Below are positions 42,811 through 53,087 of a stretch of DNA of 64,000 bases, one piece after another. The stretch covers positions 101,007 to 165,006 of the forward strand of contig LOER01000023.1 in assembly GCA_001515945.1 (NCBI GenBank), given 5' to 3'. The notes under the pieces are model-generated. The model searched no databases. It was not told the DNA's origin and was given only the letters and a program-made list of their open reading frames with translations. Every line of letters begins with the position of its first letter. Position 1 is the first letter of the stretch. The DNA is from Desulfitibacter sp. BRH_c19. Lineage in GTDB: Bacteria; Bacillota; DSM-16504; Desulfitibacterales; Desulfitibacteraceae. A program made the position numbers and the translations under genes.

Positions 42811-43739
42811 TTAATAATCCCCCTATCCCAGACCTTAACGCGGGGATCTAAAATTGCATAAGCTATGTCAACTATAATATTGATACATATTAGCAATGTA
42901 CTATAAAAAATAGTTAATCCCACAACTACTGTATAGTCCCTATTAATTACGCTTATAACAAACCATTTTCCCATTCCTGGAATAGAAAAAATGCTCTCTA
43001 TTATGAAACTCCCTGTTACAATTGCAGCAACCGCTGGTCCCAAGTAGCTTAGTACTGGGAAAAGACTATTTCGCAGCCCATGCTTGAAGACCACTTTACT
43101 ATAGGGCAAGCCCTTTGCTCTAGCTGTTTGCATATAATTTTGCCCTAACACATCAAATAGGCTTGCTTTAATTAATCTTGTTATAATTGCCATTGGTAAT
43201 AATGATAAAGCAATAACCGGTAATATCATCGATATAGGACCATGCCAAAGGGCAGGTGGAAACCATTGCAATTTAACAGCAAACATCTGTACCAATAGCC
43301 CAGCTAAAACAAAGCCTGGTATTGAAATTCCTAGTGTTGTAAACAAACTCACACCCATGTCCAACCATTTATTTCTATAAATAGCTGTGATGCAACCAAG
43401 CATAATTCCAAAACTAAGAGCTATTAGAATTGATGATATTCCTAGTAGTGCTGAAATGGGAAAACCATCTCTTATTATGCTGTTAACAGTTCTATTCTCT
43501 TGCTTTATTGATGATCCTAGGTCTCCCTTTGATAAACCCTTTAGATAGTTTAAATATTGTTCCCCTAAAGGCGCATCCAATTGATACTTGTAATTCAAAT
43601 TCTGCGCAATTGCATCAGGAAGCCTCTTACCAGTCTCAAAAGGACTCCCTGGAATAGAGTGTATTAAAATAAAGGTAAGTGTAATAATTACAAAAAGAGT
43701 AATGAGTGAAGAACTCACTTTCCTAATGAGATATCTCAT
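42807..43739 (-). CDS. Peptide ABC permease, OppB/DppB type (system 1)
   Basis: The protein is 310 residues with six membrane segments. It starts MRYLIRKVSSSLITLF and carries an IPGSPFETG segment near residue 30, an EAA-type loop (YMQTARAKGLPYSKVVFKHGLRN) and the final AILDPRVK. It overlaps the OppC start by four bases. TGGAGGG precedes the ATG. Confidence 0.88.
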   Translation of the reverse strand: MRYLIRKVSSSLITLFVIITLTFILIHSIPGSPFETGKRLPDAIAQNLNYKYQLDAPLGEQYLNYLKGLSKGDLGSSIKQENRTVNSIIRDGFPISALLGISSILIALSFGIMLGCITAIYRNKWLDMGVSLFTTLGISIPGFVLAGLLVQMFAVKLQWFPPALWHGPISMILPVIALSLLPMAIITRLIKASLFDVLGQNYMQTARAKGLPYSKVVFKHGLRNSLFPVLSYLGPAVAAIVTGSFIIESIFSIPGMGKWFVISVINRDYTVVVGLTIFYSTLLICINIIVDIAYAILDPRVKVWDRGIIK

Positions 43740-43754
43740 GAATACCCTCCAGGC

Positions 43755-45392
43755 TTATTTCTGAATATAAGCCCATTTAAATTCCATTTGCGGACCAAAG
43801 CTTAGCACACCAGCATCCTTCACATAGTCCTTAATTAGATAAGGTTTAGTATCATAAAAAATTGGCATAATAGGCATTTCATCCATTAAAATTTCCTCTG
43901 CTTTATGTAGTGCCTGTATACGCATTTCCTGGTCATCAGAGGTATTTGCTTCAGCAATTAATTCATCATATTCCGTGCTGCCCCAACCAGTTAAATTATT
44001 TCCTCCATCGGTAAGATATACGTCCAAAAAGGTCATTGCATCAATGTAATCAGCTGACCAAGATGCAGCGGTAATTTGATAATCACCAGTAAATATTGAT
44101 TGCATATATACTCTCCACTCTTGTGATTGAATACTTATTGAAATTCCAAGATTTCTTCGCCACATCTCTTGAACTACCTGGGCTATCCTAAGAGTATCTT
44201 CAGAATCATTTATTAAGAGAACTAGCTCCGGAAAATCTGTTCCATCAGGATAACCTGCCTCAGAAAGTAACCTTTCAGCTTCTTCAAGATTTTCCGAGAA
44301 ATATTCTCCTCCCACTTCTCTAAAATCTTTTAATGGATTCACATCTGGAACACCGTAGGGTACATAAGCATAAGCTGGTCTTTCACCGGCCCTTGTTACA
44401 TAGTCAACAATTTCCTGTCTCTCAATAGCTAATGCTAAAGCTTGTCTCACTCTTGGATCATCCAATGGCACAGTATTTGTGTTGAATATGTATTTAGAAA
44501 CAGATAAATCATCTCCAATCTTTAAGCCAAGATTATCACTCTTTAACCTATCTAAATCTTGGGATGGAATATTATACACTACATCAAGATTTCCTGTCTC
44601 AAACATTGTCAAGCTAGAACTTTCCTCTTCAATTAGCGTAAACACTAATTTATCTAGCTTAACACTATCCTTATCCCAATATAAATCATTAGCCACTAAC
44701 TCTATCTGCTGATATTCTTGCCATTGATCTATTTTAAATGGGCCGTTGTTTATGTAAGTTTCAATATCTTGATTCCAAGCAGGGTTATTTTCTACAGTAT
44801 TCTTATGAACTGGAAAGTAAGTAGGAAAAGCTGTTAACCCTAAAAACTGAGGAGTAGGTGCATTGAGTACTACTTCCAAAGTTTGATCATCTAAGGCAGT
44901 AACTCCTACTAAATCTGGATCTGAAACATCTGTATTCTCCTGATCGTTATAGTTAAAGGCATTGACTATATAATATAACTGATAAGCATAGTTTGAAGCA
45001 TATTCTGGTGCCAGAACTCTCTTCCAAGCATATTCAAAATCATGAGCTGTTACAGGTTCACCGTTACTCCATTTAGCACCATCTCTAATATAGAAGGTAT
45101 AGGTTTTGTTGTCCTCTGATATATCCCAATGACTAGCCATGGCAGGTTCAAGTTCACCTGCTGTATTATACCTTGTTAGACCCTCCATAACTGCATTGAC
45201 CAAAGTCATGTCGGGCTGTCCCGCAACCCTTCCTGGATCTGTGGTTTCCGGCTGGCTATTTAAATTGAATGTTAAAATAGCAATCTCATCCTCTTCAGTA
45301 CCACTAACTAGTTCTTCCTGTCCGCAGCCAGTAAGCAAAAAAACTAAAATCATCAGTAAAGCAAATCCAGTAAATAGTACTCTTTTGTTCAT
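43755..45392 (-). CDS. Oligopeptide-binding lipoprotein, OppA type (system 1)
   Basis: The protein is 545 residues. Lipobox LLTGC, then a family 5 extracellular binding protein: LNSQPETTDPGRVAGQPD, EPAMASHWDISEDNKTYTFYIRDGAKWSNGEPVTAHDFEYAWKR and a late YTFQ-like end (FKWAYIQK). It probably binds oligopeptides. TTAGGGGG is upstream. It is the first gene of the A-B-C operon. It is clearly a paralogue of the system 2 protein, sharing phrases such as AMTFLDVYLTDGGNN. Confidence 0.9.
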   Translation of the reverse strand: MNKRVLFTGFALLMILVFLLTGCGQEELVSGTEEDEIAILTFNLNSQPETTDPGRVAGQPDMTLVNAVMEGLTRYNTAGELEPAMASHWDISEDNKTYTFYIRDGAKWSNGEPVTAHDFEYAWKRVLAPEYASNYAYQLYYIVNAFNYNDQENTDVSDPDLVGVTALDDQTLEVVLNAPTPQFLGLTAFPTYFPVHKNTVENNPAWNQDIETYINNGPFKIDQWQEYQQIELVANDLYWDKDSVKLDKLVFTLIEEESSSLTMFETGNLDVVYNIPSQDLDRLKSDNLGLKIGDDLSVSKYIFNTNTVPLDDPRVRQALALAIERQEIVDYVTRAGERPAYAYVPYGVPDVNPLKDFREVGGEYFSENLEEAERLLSEAGYPDGTDFPELVLLINDSEDTLRIAQVVQEMWRRNLGISISIQSQEWRVYMQSIFTGDYQITAASWSADYIDAMTFLDVYLTDGGNNLTGWGSTEYDELIAEANTSDDQEMRIQALHKAEEILMDEMPIMPIFYDTKPYLIKDYVKDAGVLSFGPQMEFKWAYIQK

Positions 45393-45516
45393 ATAGTCAT
45401 TTGCCCCCTAAATACCCCAAATTTAGATAATTAATATATATAAATTCTCTATTATTTCCTATTTTCCTGTATATTGTGGTAATATATTGTAAAATTTTTA
45501 AATAATTTTATACGTA

Positions 45517-45552
45517 AAAAGACAAGAAACTTAATAAAGTCCCTTGTCTTTT
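45517..45552 (-). terminator. Terminator of the ThDP enzyme gene
   Basis: AAAAGACAAG and CTTGTCTTTT pair on either side of a 16-base loop, just after the 45569 gene, with T-run on the minus strand. Confidence 0.7.
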
Positions 45553-45568
45553 ACCTAACACTATTCTA

Positions 45569-47167
45569 TTAATGAACTGTGGCAGGAGGAGTGGTCTCTG
45601 TATAAACATCCACTATACATGGTTTATTACTTTCAAAAGCTTTTTGAAGAGTAGCTTCAAGGTCTTTTGATTCTTCAACTATAAATCCAATTCCTCCACA
45701 GCTTTCTGCATACATTTTAAAATCTGGGTTATGTAATTTTGTTCCAAAGGGTGTCAACCCTTCTGCCGTCATCTTATTCTTTTCCATGGCATAATATTTG
45801 TTGTTTGCAACAATAATTGTAATTGGCAACTCGTGTTTGACTGCACTTAAAAAATCAGCCATTAGCATCGTTAAGCCGCCATCACCTACAAAAGCAACAA
45901 CTGGTCTATCAGGGGAATTTATCTTTGCAGCTAATGCTGCTGGCAATCCAAAACCAAGAGTACGCCATTTGCCTGAAAGAAGAATTGACTGTCCTTTTCC
46001 TTTAAATAGTCTATTAAACCATAGAAAATGATCCCCTACATCTAATGTGACAATTGCATTGTCTGCAATAGTTTTGTTCATAGCTTCTATTATACTGGCT
46101 GGGGAACAAGGGTTTCCAGCTTGAGATAATTCTTTTTCTACCCTCTTATTCCAGCTATCTCGCTCTTTTTCATATTCTTTTATCCAATTAGCATCTGAAC
46201 TAGCTGTTATTTGTGGAATCAGTTTATCAAGGATAGTAGCAATATCACCAACAAGGCCAAAGGCAATTGGTTGCCCACCAGCCAAGGTAGCAGGATTACT
46301 ATCAATCTTTATAATAGTAATACCTTCTGCTAAATAACTTTCTGGCCACCAGTTCGCACCAATTTCTAAAACTACATCAGCTTTGTTAAGTATATTGGTT
46401 GCAGCTTCACTTCCACCGTCTCCAAGTCCACCTAAGACCAGAGAGTGGTCATATTGAAATTCTCCTTTTACAACAGAGGTTAGTATAATGGGAGCACTTA
46501 ATTTTTCTGCGAAAGCCAAGACCTTTTCAGACTGGCCTACTGCACCTTTACCAGCTAAAATTGCTGGTTTCTTAAACTGATTTATCTTAGCTGCAGCCTC
46601 TCCAATAACCTGATCTGTTGACTGTGCCCTAGTATTTATAAATGGGGCTTCTGGAAACAGCTTTCCAGAATAGGTTTTTTGCAATATGTCCTTTGGGATA
46701 CTAATGTGAGTAGGCGTAGATTTCTGTATGGCTTGACTCAAAGCCTTTACTAATACTTCTCCAGCTGCCTCCTGGTTAACTACCTGCCCTGAAAAACATG
46801 TGACACCTGCAAACAGCATGCTTTGATTTATAACCTGTTTCTGATCTGTTCCTAAATCCTTTGTAGCTTCGTCTCCAGTAATAGCTAAAACAGGAACTTG
46901 ATCTTTATAAGCATCTGCAATACCATTTAAAAGGTGTGTAGCACCAGGCCCACCAGTAGCTAGACAAACGCCAATCTGCCCAGTAAGCTTTGCGTGAGCA
47001 GAGGCCATAAGTGCAGCCGTTTCTTCATGACAAACTGAGTAAAACTTAATTTTGGGGCAAGTACTTAGCTGGTGAAGTAGTTGAAAGATGTGGTCACCTG
47101 CCACTCCATAGATATTTCTCACCCCCCAGTTTGCTAGCTGGGTTAGAATTGCTTCTGCAACATTCAA
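45569..47167 (-). CDS. Thiamine-diphosphate enzyme, pyruvate oxidase/acetolactate synthase family
   Basis: About 532 residues with three domains: N-terminal (VCHEETAALMASAHAKLTG with the catalytic Glu; GGPGATHLLNGIADA), central, and the C-terminal ThDP motif GDGGLTMLMADFLSA...NNKYYAM. It could be pyruvate oxidase, acetolactate synthase or another decarboxylase-type member; no small ALS subunit is nearby. The start is TTG at 47167 with AAAGGAGGT 6 bases before it; the ATG at 47203 has none. It stands alone between the two peptide transport systems. Confidence 0.78.
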   Translation of the reverse strand: MNVAEAILTQLANWGVRNIYGVAGDHIFQLLHQLSTCPKIKFYSVCHEETAALMASAHAKLTGQIGVCLATGGPGATHLLNGIADAYKDQVPVLAITGDEATKDLGTDQKQVINQSMLFAGVTCFSGQVVNQEAAGEVLVKALSQAIQKSTPTHISIPKDILQKTYSGKLFPEAPFINTRAQSTDQVIGEAAAKINQFKKPAILAGKGAVGQSEKVLAFAEKLSAPIILTSVVKGEFQYDHSLVLGGLGDGGSEAATNILNKADVVLEIGANWWPESYLAEGITIIKIDSNPATLAGGQPIAFGLVGDIATILDKLIPQITASSDANWIKEYEKERDSWNKRVEKELSQAGNPCSPASIIEAMNKTIADNAIVTLDVGDHFLWFNRLFKGKGQSILLSGKWRTLGFGLPAALAAKINSPDRPVVAFVGDGGLTMLMADFLSAVKHELPITIIVANNKYYAMEKNKMTAEGLTPFGTKLHNPDFKMYAESCGGIGFIVEESKDLEATLQKAFESNKPCIVDVYTETTPPATVH

Positions 47168-47264
47168 TTTCAGACCTCCTTTATCTAGTTGTGTGCAATG
47201 CACTTATTTTAGTATTTGTTAAAGGAAGCTATTTAAACAAAAAACTTCTAAACAGAATAATCCA

Positions 47265-47288
47265 CAAAAAAGCTTCGGGTCCCAAAGC
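47265..47288 (-). terminator. Terminator of opp operon 2
   Basis: GCTTTGGG-A-CCCGAAGC followed by TTTTTT on the minus strand; a classic rho-independent terminator after OppF. Confidence 0.85.
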
Positions 47289-47309
47289 GCTCTTGTCTTG
47301 AGCTGCACT

Positions 47310-48284
47310 CTAAACCAGGTGACAAGCCACCTGATGTCCGATGTCTATTTCTCGTAGTTCCGGTTCCTGCTGCTCGCAAATTTCCTGTGCTTGTGCACAA
47401 CGGGTACGGAAACGACATCCACTAGGGGGTTTAATCGGACTGGGTACATCGCCTTCCAGGATAATCCTTTTTTTCTTGGCCTCCAGGTCAGGATCAGGAA
47501 TAGGTACCGCTGACAATAAGGCTTTTGTGTAAGGGTGCTGCGGTTTTTCATAAATATCAACACTATCCGCAATTTCCATAATTCTACCCAAATACATTAC
47601 TGCCACGCGATCACTAATATGACGCACCATGGACAAATCATGAGCAATGAAAAGATAAGTTAAACCCATATCCTGCTGCAAATTTTCCAACATGTTCACT
47701 ACCTGTGCCTGGATGGAAACATCCAATGCAGAAATCGGTTCATCTAAAATAATGAAACTAGGTTCCACAGCTAATGCACGGGCGATGCCGATGCGCTGCC
47801 TTTGACCACCACTAAACTCATGTGGAAAACGGTTAGCATGTTCCGGAAGTAAACCTACCCTGTCCAATAACTCACGAACACGGCGGGTACGCTGAGCAGA
47901 TTTGGCCAGGTTATGAATATCCAAGGGTTCACCAACTATGTCACCTACAGTCATTCTCGGGTTAAGTGATGCATAAGGATCCTGAAAAATCATCTGTATT
48001 TTCCGGCGAATGACCAGCATCTGCTTACCCTTGAAAGCAAACACATTTTTACCCCCAAAATGGAAGACTCCATCAGTTGGGTTGTACAAGCGGATCAACG
48101 TCCGGCCTACCGTAGTTTTACCGCAGCCACTTTCGCCAACCAAACCCAAAGTTTCTCCCTTCTTTATGGTAAAGCTGACATTATCAACAGCTTTAAGATA
48201 ACTAGGTGGGCCAAGCAAAGTTGTTTTCATAGAAAAAAATTTCTTTAAATCACTTACCTCCACTAGTACTTGTGCTGGTTTCAA
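47310..48284 (-). CDS. oppF: Oligopeptide ABC transporter ATPase, OppF type (system 2)
   Basis: The protein is 324 residues: Walker A GESGCGKTT, signature FSGGQRQR, Walker B IILDEPISALD, then the C-terminal oligopeptide domain with its Cys cluster (PPSGCRFRTRCAQAQEIC), which in relatives can bind an iron-sulfur centre. It pairs with OppD. TTG start directly after the OppD stop, with GGGGTGAGG upstream. It is the last gene of the operon. Confidence 0.9.
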   Translation of the reverse strand: MKPAQVLVEVSDLKKFFSMKTTLLGPPSYLKAVDNVSFTIKKGETLGLVGESGCGKTTVGRTLIRLYNPTDGVFHFGGKNVFAFKGKQMLVIRRKIQMIFQDPYASLNPRMTVGDIVGEPLDIHNLAKSAQRTRRVRELLDRVGLLPEHANRFPHEFSGGQRQRIGIARALAVEPSFIILDEPISALDVSIQAQVVNMLENLQQDMGLTYLFIAHDLSMVRHISDRVAVMYLGRIMEIADSVDIYEKPQHPYTKALLSAVPIPDPDLEAKKKRIILEGDVPSPIKPPSGCRFRTRCAQAQEICEQQEPELREIDIGHQVACHLV

Positions 48285-49289
48285 TTACCTCACCCCTTCC
48301 AGAAGAACTCTTGGTGCCTGAGAATGCATCAACCAACAGGATACCCGGTGACCATTTTCAAGCTTTGTTTCTTGGGGTGGATGCTCCAAACAAACCCGCA
48401 TTGCATGTTCACAACGGGGTGCGAAACTACAACCACTTGGCGGCTGAATTAGATCAGGGGGTTGCCCCGGAATTGAAACCAGGCGTTGCTTGGTTTTTTC
48501 ATCCAAGCGCGGAATCGCTTTGAGCAAGCTCCATGTATAGGGATGTTTCGGTTTATAAAATACCTCACGGGTTGTTCCCTCTTCTACAATTTGTCCAGCG
48601 TACATGACCATAATGCGGCTACTTAAACCTGCAACCACTCCCAGATCGTGGGTAATCAAAATAATAGAGGTTCCAGTCTTATCTTTTAAATCTATCATCA
48701 ACTCAATAATCTGAGCCTGAATGGTTACATCTAAAGCTGTTGTTGGTTCATCAGCAATTAAAAGTTTTGGATTACAGGCCAAGGCCAACGCAATCATAAC
48801 TCGCTGGCGCATCCCACCGCTGAATTCATGAGGATACTGCTTAAGTCTGCGTTCTGCCTGTGGTATACCCACCAAACTTAACATATCTAAGGCTTTAGCC
48901 CTAGCCTTGGCTCCATTTAACCCTTGATGCTTAATTAAACCCTCTACAATCTGACGGCCAATGGTCATAGTAGGATTTAGTGATGTCATTGGATCCTGAA
49001 AAATCATTCCAATTTGGTTTCCCCGGACAGACTGCATTTCTTTTTCAGGCTTATGTACCAGATCAATGCCATTAAAAAAGATAGACCCAGCTACCACCTT
49101 TCCCGGCGGTGAGGGAACAAGTTTCATTATGGCCTGAGCAGTAACACTTTTCCCGCACCCAGATTCCCCTACAATGGCAATAGCTTCTCCCGCAGTCAAA
49201 TCAAAGGTGATACCGCGAACCGCCTGCACTTCGCCTACATGGGTAAAAAAAGATACTTTCAAATCCTTGACTTCCAAAATTTTGCTCAA
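48285..49289 (-). CDS. oppD: Oligopeptide ABC transporter ATPase, OppD type (system 2)
   Basis: The protein is 334 residues: Walker [10 protein letters not shown], signature FSGGMRQR, Walker B DEPTTALD, and the C-terminal [18 protein letters not shown] cluster. Start is TTG with AGGAGGTG 7 bases upstream. Together with OppF it powers OppB2/C2 and may also serve the ATPase-less system 1 permeases. Confidence 0.9.
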   Translation of the reverse strand: MSKILEVKDLKVSFFTHVGEVQAVRGITFDLTAGEAIAIVGESGCGKSVTAQAIMKLVPSPPGKVVAGSIFFNGIDLVHKPEKEMQSVRGNQIGMIFQDPMTSLNPTMTIGRQIVEGLIKHQGLNGAKARAKALDMLSLVGIPQAERRLKQYPHEFSGGMRQRVMIALALACNPKLLIADEPTTALDVTIQAQIIELMIDLKDKTGTSIILITHDLGVVAGLSSRIMVMYAGQIVEEGTTREVFYKPKHPYTWSLLKAIPRLDEKTKQRLVSIPGQPPDLIQPPSGCSFAPRCEHAMRVCLEHPPQETKLENGHRVSCWLMHSQAPRVLLEGVR

Positions 49290-49301
49290 CGGTTACACCT
49301 C

Positions 49302-50228
49302 CTATTTGCGGGTCCGCGGATCTAGGGCATCCCGCAGTCCATCGCCGAATAAATTAAAACACAAAATCGTTAAACTTATAAACAAGGCCGGGAAAAGCAG
49401 TTGCCAGGGATAGGCACGTATACCTTTTAATCCGTCACTTGCTAAGGCACCCCAACTGGCTATGGGAGCTGATACACCCAAACCCAAAAAACTTAACCAC
49501 GCTTCCGTAAAGATGGCCTCCGGGATGGCCAGGGTCGTATACACTAAAATGGGCCCCATTGTATTGGGAATTAAATGTCTGAACAGGATTCGCAAGTTAC
49601 CAGCGCCCAAAGTTCTGGCTGCCAAAATATACTCCTGCTCTTTTAAACTCAGGATCTGCCCCCTTACTAAACGGGCCATGGGCAGCCAGTATACAGCACC
49701 CAAGGCAATTAAAATTGTTTTTAAACTAGGCTCCATAATCACCATCAGCAAAATTACATAAATCAGAAATGGCACACTATATAATATTTCCACAATCCGC
49801 ATCATCACTTCGTCAACCCAACCGCCCAATAGCCCGGAGATACCACCATAGATAACCCCGATTACCAATACGATAAAAGCCGTCAGAAAACCGATTTGTA
49901 GGGATATTCGGGCACCGTGCCAAATTCGGGTAAATAAATCACGACCTAGGGAATCTGTTCCAAACCAGTAGGTTTCATTGGGTGGTAAATTTTTCAGCTC
50001 CAGCACCTGATCAGAATAGGAAAAAGAGTTAAAGTAAGGTGCTACAACAGCTAGTACTGTCAAAATACTAATCATCACCAGACTGGCCATGGCCACTTTA
50101 TTCTGTTTCAGCCGCCGCCAGACATCCTGCCAATAGGTAGTAGTAGGGCGAGTGAGCACTTCCGCTTCCTTCCGGTCCTGCCCCACATGTTCAAACATCT
50201 CTTGCTGTACTTCCAGCCTGACAACCAT
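49302..50228 (-). CDS. oppC: Peptide ABC permease, OppC type (system 2)
   Basis: The protein is 308 residues. A cytoplasmic N-terminal stretch of about 45 residues precedes the first membrane helix; YWFGTDSLGRDLFTRIWHG and the EAA loop (LAARTLGAGNLRILFRHLIPN) follow. It is closely similar to the system 1 OppC but has a longer N-terminus. AAGGAGTGA precedes the ATG. Confidence 0.9.
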   Translation of the reverse strand: MVVRLEVQQEMFEHVGQDRKEAEVLTRPTTTYWQDVWRRLKQNKVAMASLVMISILTVLAVVAPYFNSFSYSDQVLELKNLPPNETYWFGTDSLGRDLFTRIWHGARISLQIGFLTAFIVLVIGVIYGGISGLLGGWVDEVMMRIVEILYSVPFLIYVILLMVIMEPSLKTILIALGAVYWLPMARLVRGQILSLKEQEYILAARTLGAGNLRILFRHLIPNTMGPILVYTTLAIPEAIFTEAWLSFLGLGVSAPIASWGALASDGLKGIRAYPWQLLFPALFISLTILCFNLFGDGLRDALDPRTRK

Positions 50229-50235
50229 GCTCTAC

Positions 50236-51165
50236 TCACTCCTTTCCACCGGTTAGTTTAACCCTTGGGTCGATTGCACTATAGGCGAGGTCAACCATTA
50301 GATTCATAATCATTAAAAACAAACTATAAAAAACTGTAATTCCCATAATTACTGTATAGTCCCTGTTCATAATGCTGGTGACGAAATGTCTACCCAAGCC
50401 AGGAACGGCAAAGATGTATTCCACCACAAAGCTGCCAGTAAAAATACTGGCTATTAATGGTCCTAAATAGGTTATCACCGGCATAATAGCATTGCGCAAA
50501 GCATGCCGATAAATAATCACCCGTTCCCCTAATCCCTTAGATTTTGCAGTACGGATATAGTCCTGCTGCAATACTTCCAGCATACTAGAGCGCATTAAAC
50601 GAGCAATCATGGCGGTAGGCAAGCCGGCCAACGCCAGAGTTGGCAAAATAGCCTGCTGAGGCGACCCCCACATGGCCGGTAAAATCCAGTTCAATTTATA
50701 GGCAAAGACATACTGCAGGCCTCCAGCCATTACAAAACTGGGTACAGAAAACCCAATTGTAGCCAACACCATGGCCGAATAATCCTGCCAATGGTATTGA
50801 CGCAAGGCAGAAATAATCCCGGCTGACAATCCAATTATCAGGGCAAATCCCACTGTCAGGGCTCCTAATTTTGCAGAAACTGGAAAGCCTTCCTCAATCA
50901 TTTGATCAGCACTACGTCCTGGGAATTTAAAAGAAGGTCCAAACTCCCAACGAATCACTCTACCAAGGTAATCAAGATACTGCTTACTAAGCGGAGCGTT
51001 GAGCTTGTATTTTTCTTCAATATTCTTTTTAATTGACGGAGGCATTTCCTTTTCCGATTGAAAAGGGCCTCCTGGTATTATCTTCATACCAAAGAATGTC
51101 AAGGTAACAATGAAGAATAAGGCAATAGCCATGGCTATTATCCTGCGTACCAAGTAATGAGTCAC
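50236..51165 (-). CDS. oppB: Peptide ABC permease, OppB type (system 2)
   Basis: About 309 residues with six membrane segments, IPGGPFQSE near 30, the EAA loop (YIRTAKSKGLGERVIIYRHALRN) and AIDPRVK at the end. GTG at 51165 is preferred because it aligns with the OppB1 start and has AGAGG upstream; the open frame goes back to 51198. Confidence 0.9.
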   Translation of the reverse strand: MTHYLVRRIIAMAIALFFIVTLTFFGMKIIPGGPFQSEKEMPPSIKKNIEEKYKLNAPLSKQYLDYLGRVIRWEFGPSFKFPGRSADQMIEEGFPVSAKLGALTVGFALIIGLSAGIISALRQYHWQDYSAMVLATIGFSVPSFVMAGGLQYVFAYKLNWILPAMWGSPQQAILPTLALAGLPTAMIARLMRSSMLEVLQQDYIRTAKSKGLGERVIIYRHALRNAIMPVITYLGPLIASIFTGSFVVEYIFAVPGLGRHFVTSIMNRDYTVIMGITVFYSLFLMIMNLMVDLAYSAIDPRVKLTGGKE

Positions 51166-51263
51166 ACAGACAACCTCTTCTCTGTAATATTTTACCAATA
51201 AGGAATAAGGTAGGGAGAGGTATACATGAAAATCATGTATACCTCTGCAATTCCTCCAGCCAG

Positions 51264-52910
51264 TTACTGACTATTCTTCAAATCTTGATCAATATACGCC
51301 CATTTAAATTCTTGGTAGCTAGCCACCACAGGTACATATACATCCTTAACCCAGGGCTTATACATGTTGACATTGGTATAGAAGTATATAGGGATAATCG
51401 GCATGGCATCCATTAAAATATCCTCAGCATCATGCATGGCTTTAATCCGAACATCCGGATTATCATCGCTCTTGGCGACGTTAATCAATCTATCGAATTC
51501 CGTATCATTCCAGTTGGTATGGTTATTTCCGCTGCCGGTCATCCACATATCAAGGAAAGTCATAGCATCCACATAGTCAGCCAACCAACCAGCCCGGGCT
51601 ACCTCATAATCTCCCACTTTACGAGTATTTAGGTATACACCCCATTCCTGATTAGTGAGTTTGGCATTGATGTTTAAATTCTTGTTCCACATTTCTTGGA
51701 TAGCTTCGGCTATCTTTTGGTGATTATCGTGAGTATTGTACAAAATAGTAAACTCTGGGAAGCCTTCGCCGCCTGGGAAACCAGCTTCCGCCAGCAACTG
51801 TTGAGCTGTTTCAACATCATTATCCTTCAAGTAGTCTCCGCCAATTTCCCGAAAATCATCACCAGGTTTAGCATCAGGCAGGCCAATGGGTACAACGGCA
51901 GTACCAGGTGCTTCGAATCTCTGGGTTACATTATCAATGATGGATTGACGGTCAATGCCTAAAGCTAAGGCTTTGCGCACCCGTACATCATCAAATGGTT
52001 CCTTGGCAGTATTAATCAGGTAGTAATAGATGCCCAATTCCGGATATAGAGTTGCTGTACCTTCATCTAACAAACGACGAGCATCAGTAATCGGTGGATC
52101 TTCCGCAATATCAATCTGTCCAGCTTCAAACATGCTCAGTTCGGTATCTTGTGATTCCACCAAAGTAATAACTACCTTATCTAGTTTAACTGTATCTGCA
52201 TCCCAGTAATCTGGGTTCTTAACTATCTCAATTTTGCTATTATGCTCCCAACTGACAATCTTGAATGGACCATTGCCAACCAAGGTTTCCATATTGAGAT
52301 GCCAACCATCTGGGTCACTTTCCACTACTTTTTGATTAACCGGGTACAAGCTAGGGAAGGAAGCTAGGCTCACGAAATAGGGAGTCGGTGCTTCTAAAGT
52401 AACTTCCAAGGTGAATTCGTCCAACGCTTTAATACCAACATCATCGGCATTTGCTTCACCATTGGTGTAGGCTTCACCATTTTTCACATACCAGAGCTGG
52501 TAAGCATACTCAGCAGCCATTTCCGGGCTAAGTAAACGTTTCCATGAATATACAAAGTCTTCGGCAGTTACAGGATCGCCATTGGTCCAAGTGGCATCTT
52601 CCCGTAAGTGGAAAGTATATACCAGACCATCGGGGGAAACATCCCATGATTTTGCCATACCTTCAGACGGTAGGTTGTCTTTATCCAATCTGGTCAAGCC
52701 TTCGAAAATAGCCGTTTGAACGGTTGCTTCGGGGACTCCGGTTGACGGAGCCGGGTCTAGGATTTCCGGTTCAGCACCTAAGTTGTAAACCAGAACAGCT
52801 TCCTCTTTAACATCATCCTCCTGAACTTCTTGGTTTTGACCACAGCCTATAAATATCAGACCGACAGCTAACAAAACCACTAAAACTAACATAAGTTTCC
52901 AGTTCCTCAT
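51264..52910 (-). CDS. oppA: Oligopeptide-binding lipoprotein, OppA type (system 2)
   Basis: The protein is 548 residues. Lipobox FIGC (Cys near 23), family 5 binding protein motifs (GAEPEILDPAPSTGVPEA, TNGDPVTAEDFVYSWKR), ending FKWAYIDQDLKN. It probably captures peptides. AGGAGG precedes the ATG. It is the first gene of the oppABCDF operon and lies 177 bases after the HTH-peptidase fusion gene in the same direction, so the two may be co-transcribed. Confidence 0.92.
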   Translation of the reverse strand: MRNWKLMLVLVVLLAVGLIFIGCGQNQEVQEDDVKEEAVLVYNLGAEPEILDPAPSTGVPEATVQTAIFEGLTRLDKDNLPSEGMAKSWDVSPDGLVYTFHLREDATWTNGDPVTAEDFVYSWKRLLSPEMAAEYAYQLWYVKNGEAYTNGEANADDVGIKALDEFTLEVTLEAPTPYFVSLASFPSLYPVNQKVVESDPDGWHLNMETLVGNGPFKIVSWEHNSKIEIVKNPDYWDADTVKLDKVVITLVESQDTELSMFEAGQIDIAEDPPITDARRLLDEGTATLYPELGIYYYLINTAKEPFDDVRVRKALALGIDRQSIIDNVTQRFEAPGTAVVPIGLPDAKPGDDFREIGGDYLKDNDVETAQQLLAEAGFPGGEGFPEFTILYNTHDNHQKIAEAIQEMWNKNLNINAKLTNQEWGVYLNTRKVGDYEVARAGWLADYVDAMTFLDMWMTGSGNNHTNWNDTEFDRLINVAKSDDNPDVRIKAMHDAEDILMDAMPIIPIYFYTNVNMYKPWVKDVYVPVVASYQEFKWAYIDQDLKNSQ

Positions 52911-53087
52911 TTTTTAACCTCCTCAAAAATTTTAACAATATCCTCCATACATAACTTCCTAGCTAACTCCTGACTATCACCTCCCTTACAAAATCAAAAA
53001 CTCATATTGCAGCAAAGCAGTTTAACCAGTAAACTCGATAACATTAATTAACAAAAATTTATCATTAAAATTTATTTTATCGTCTTC

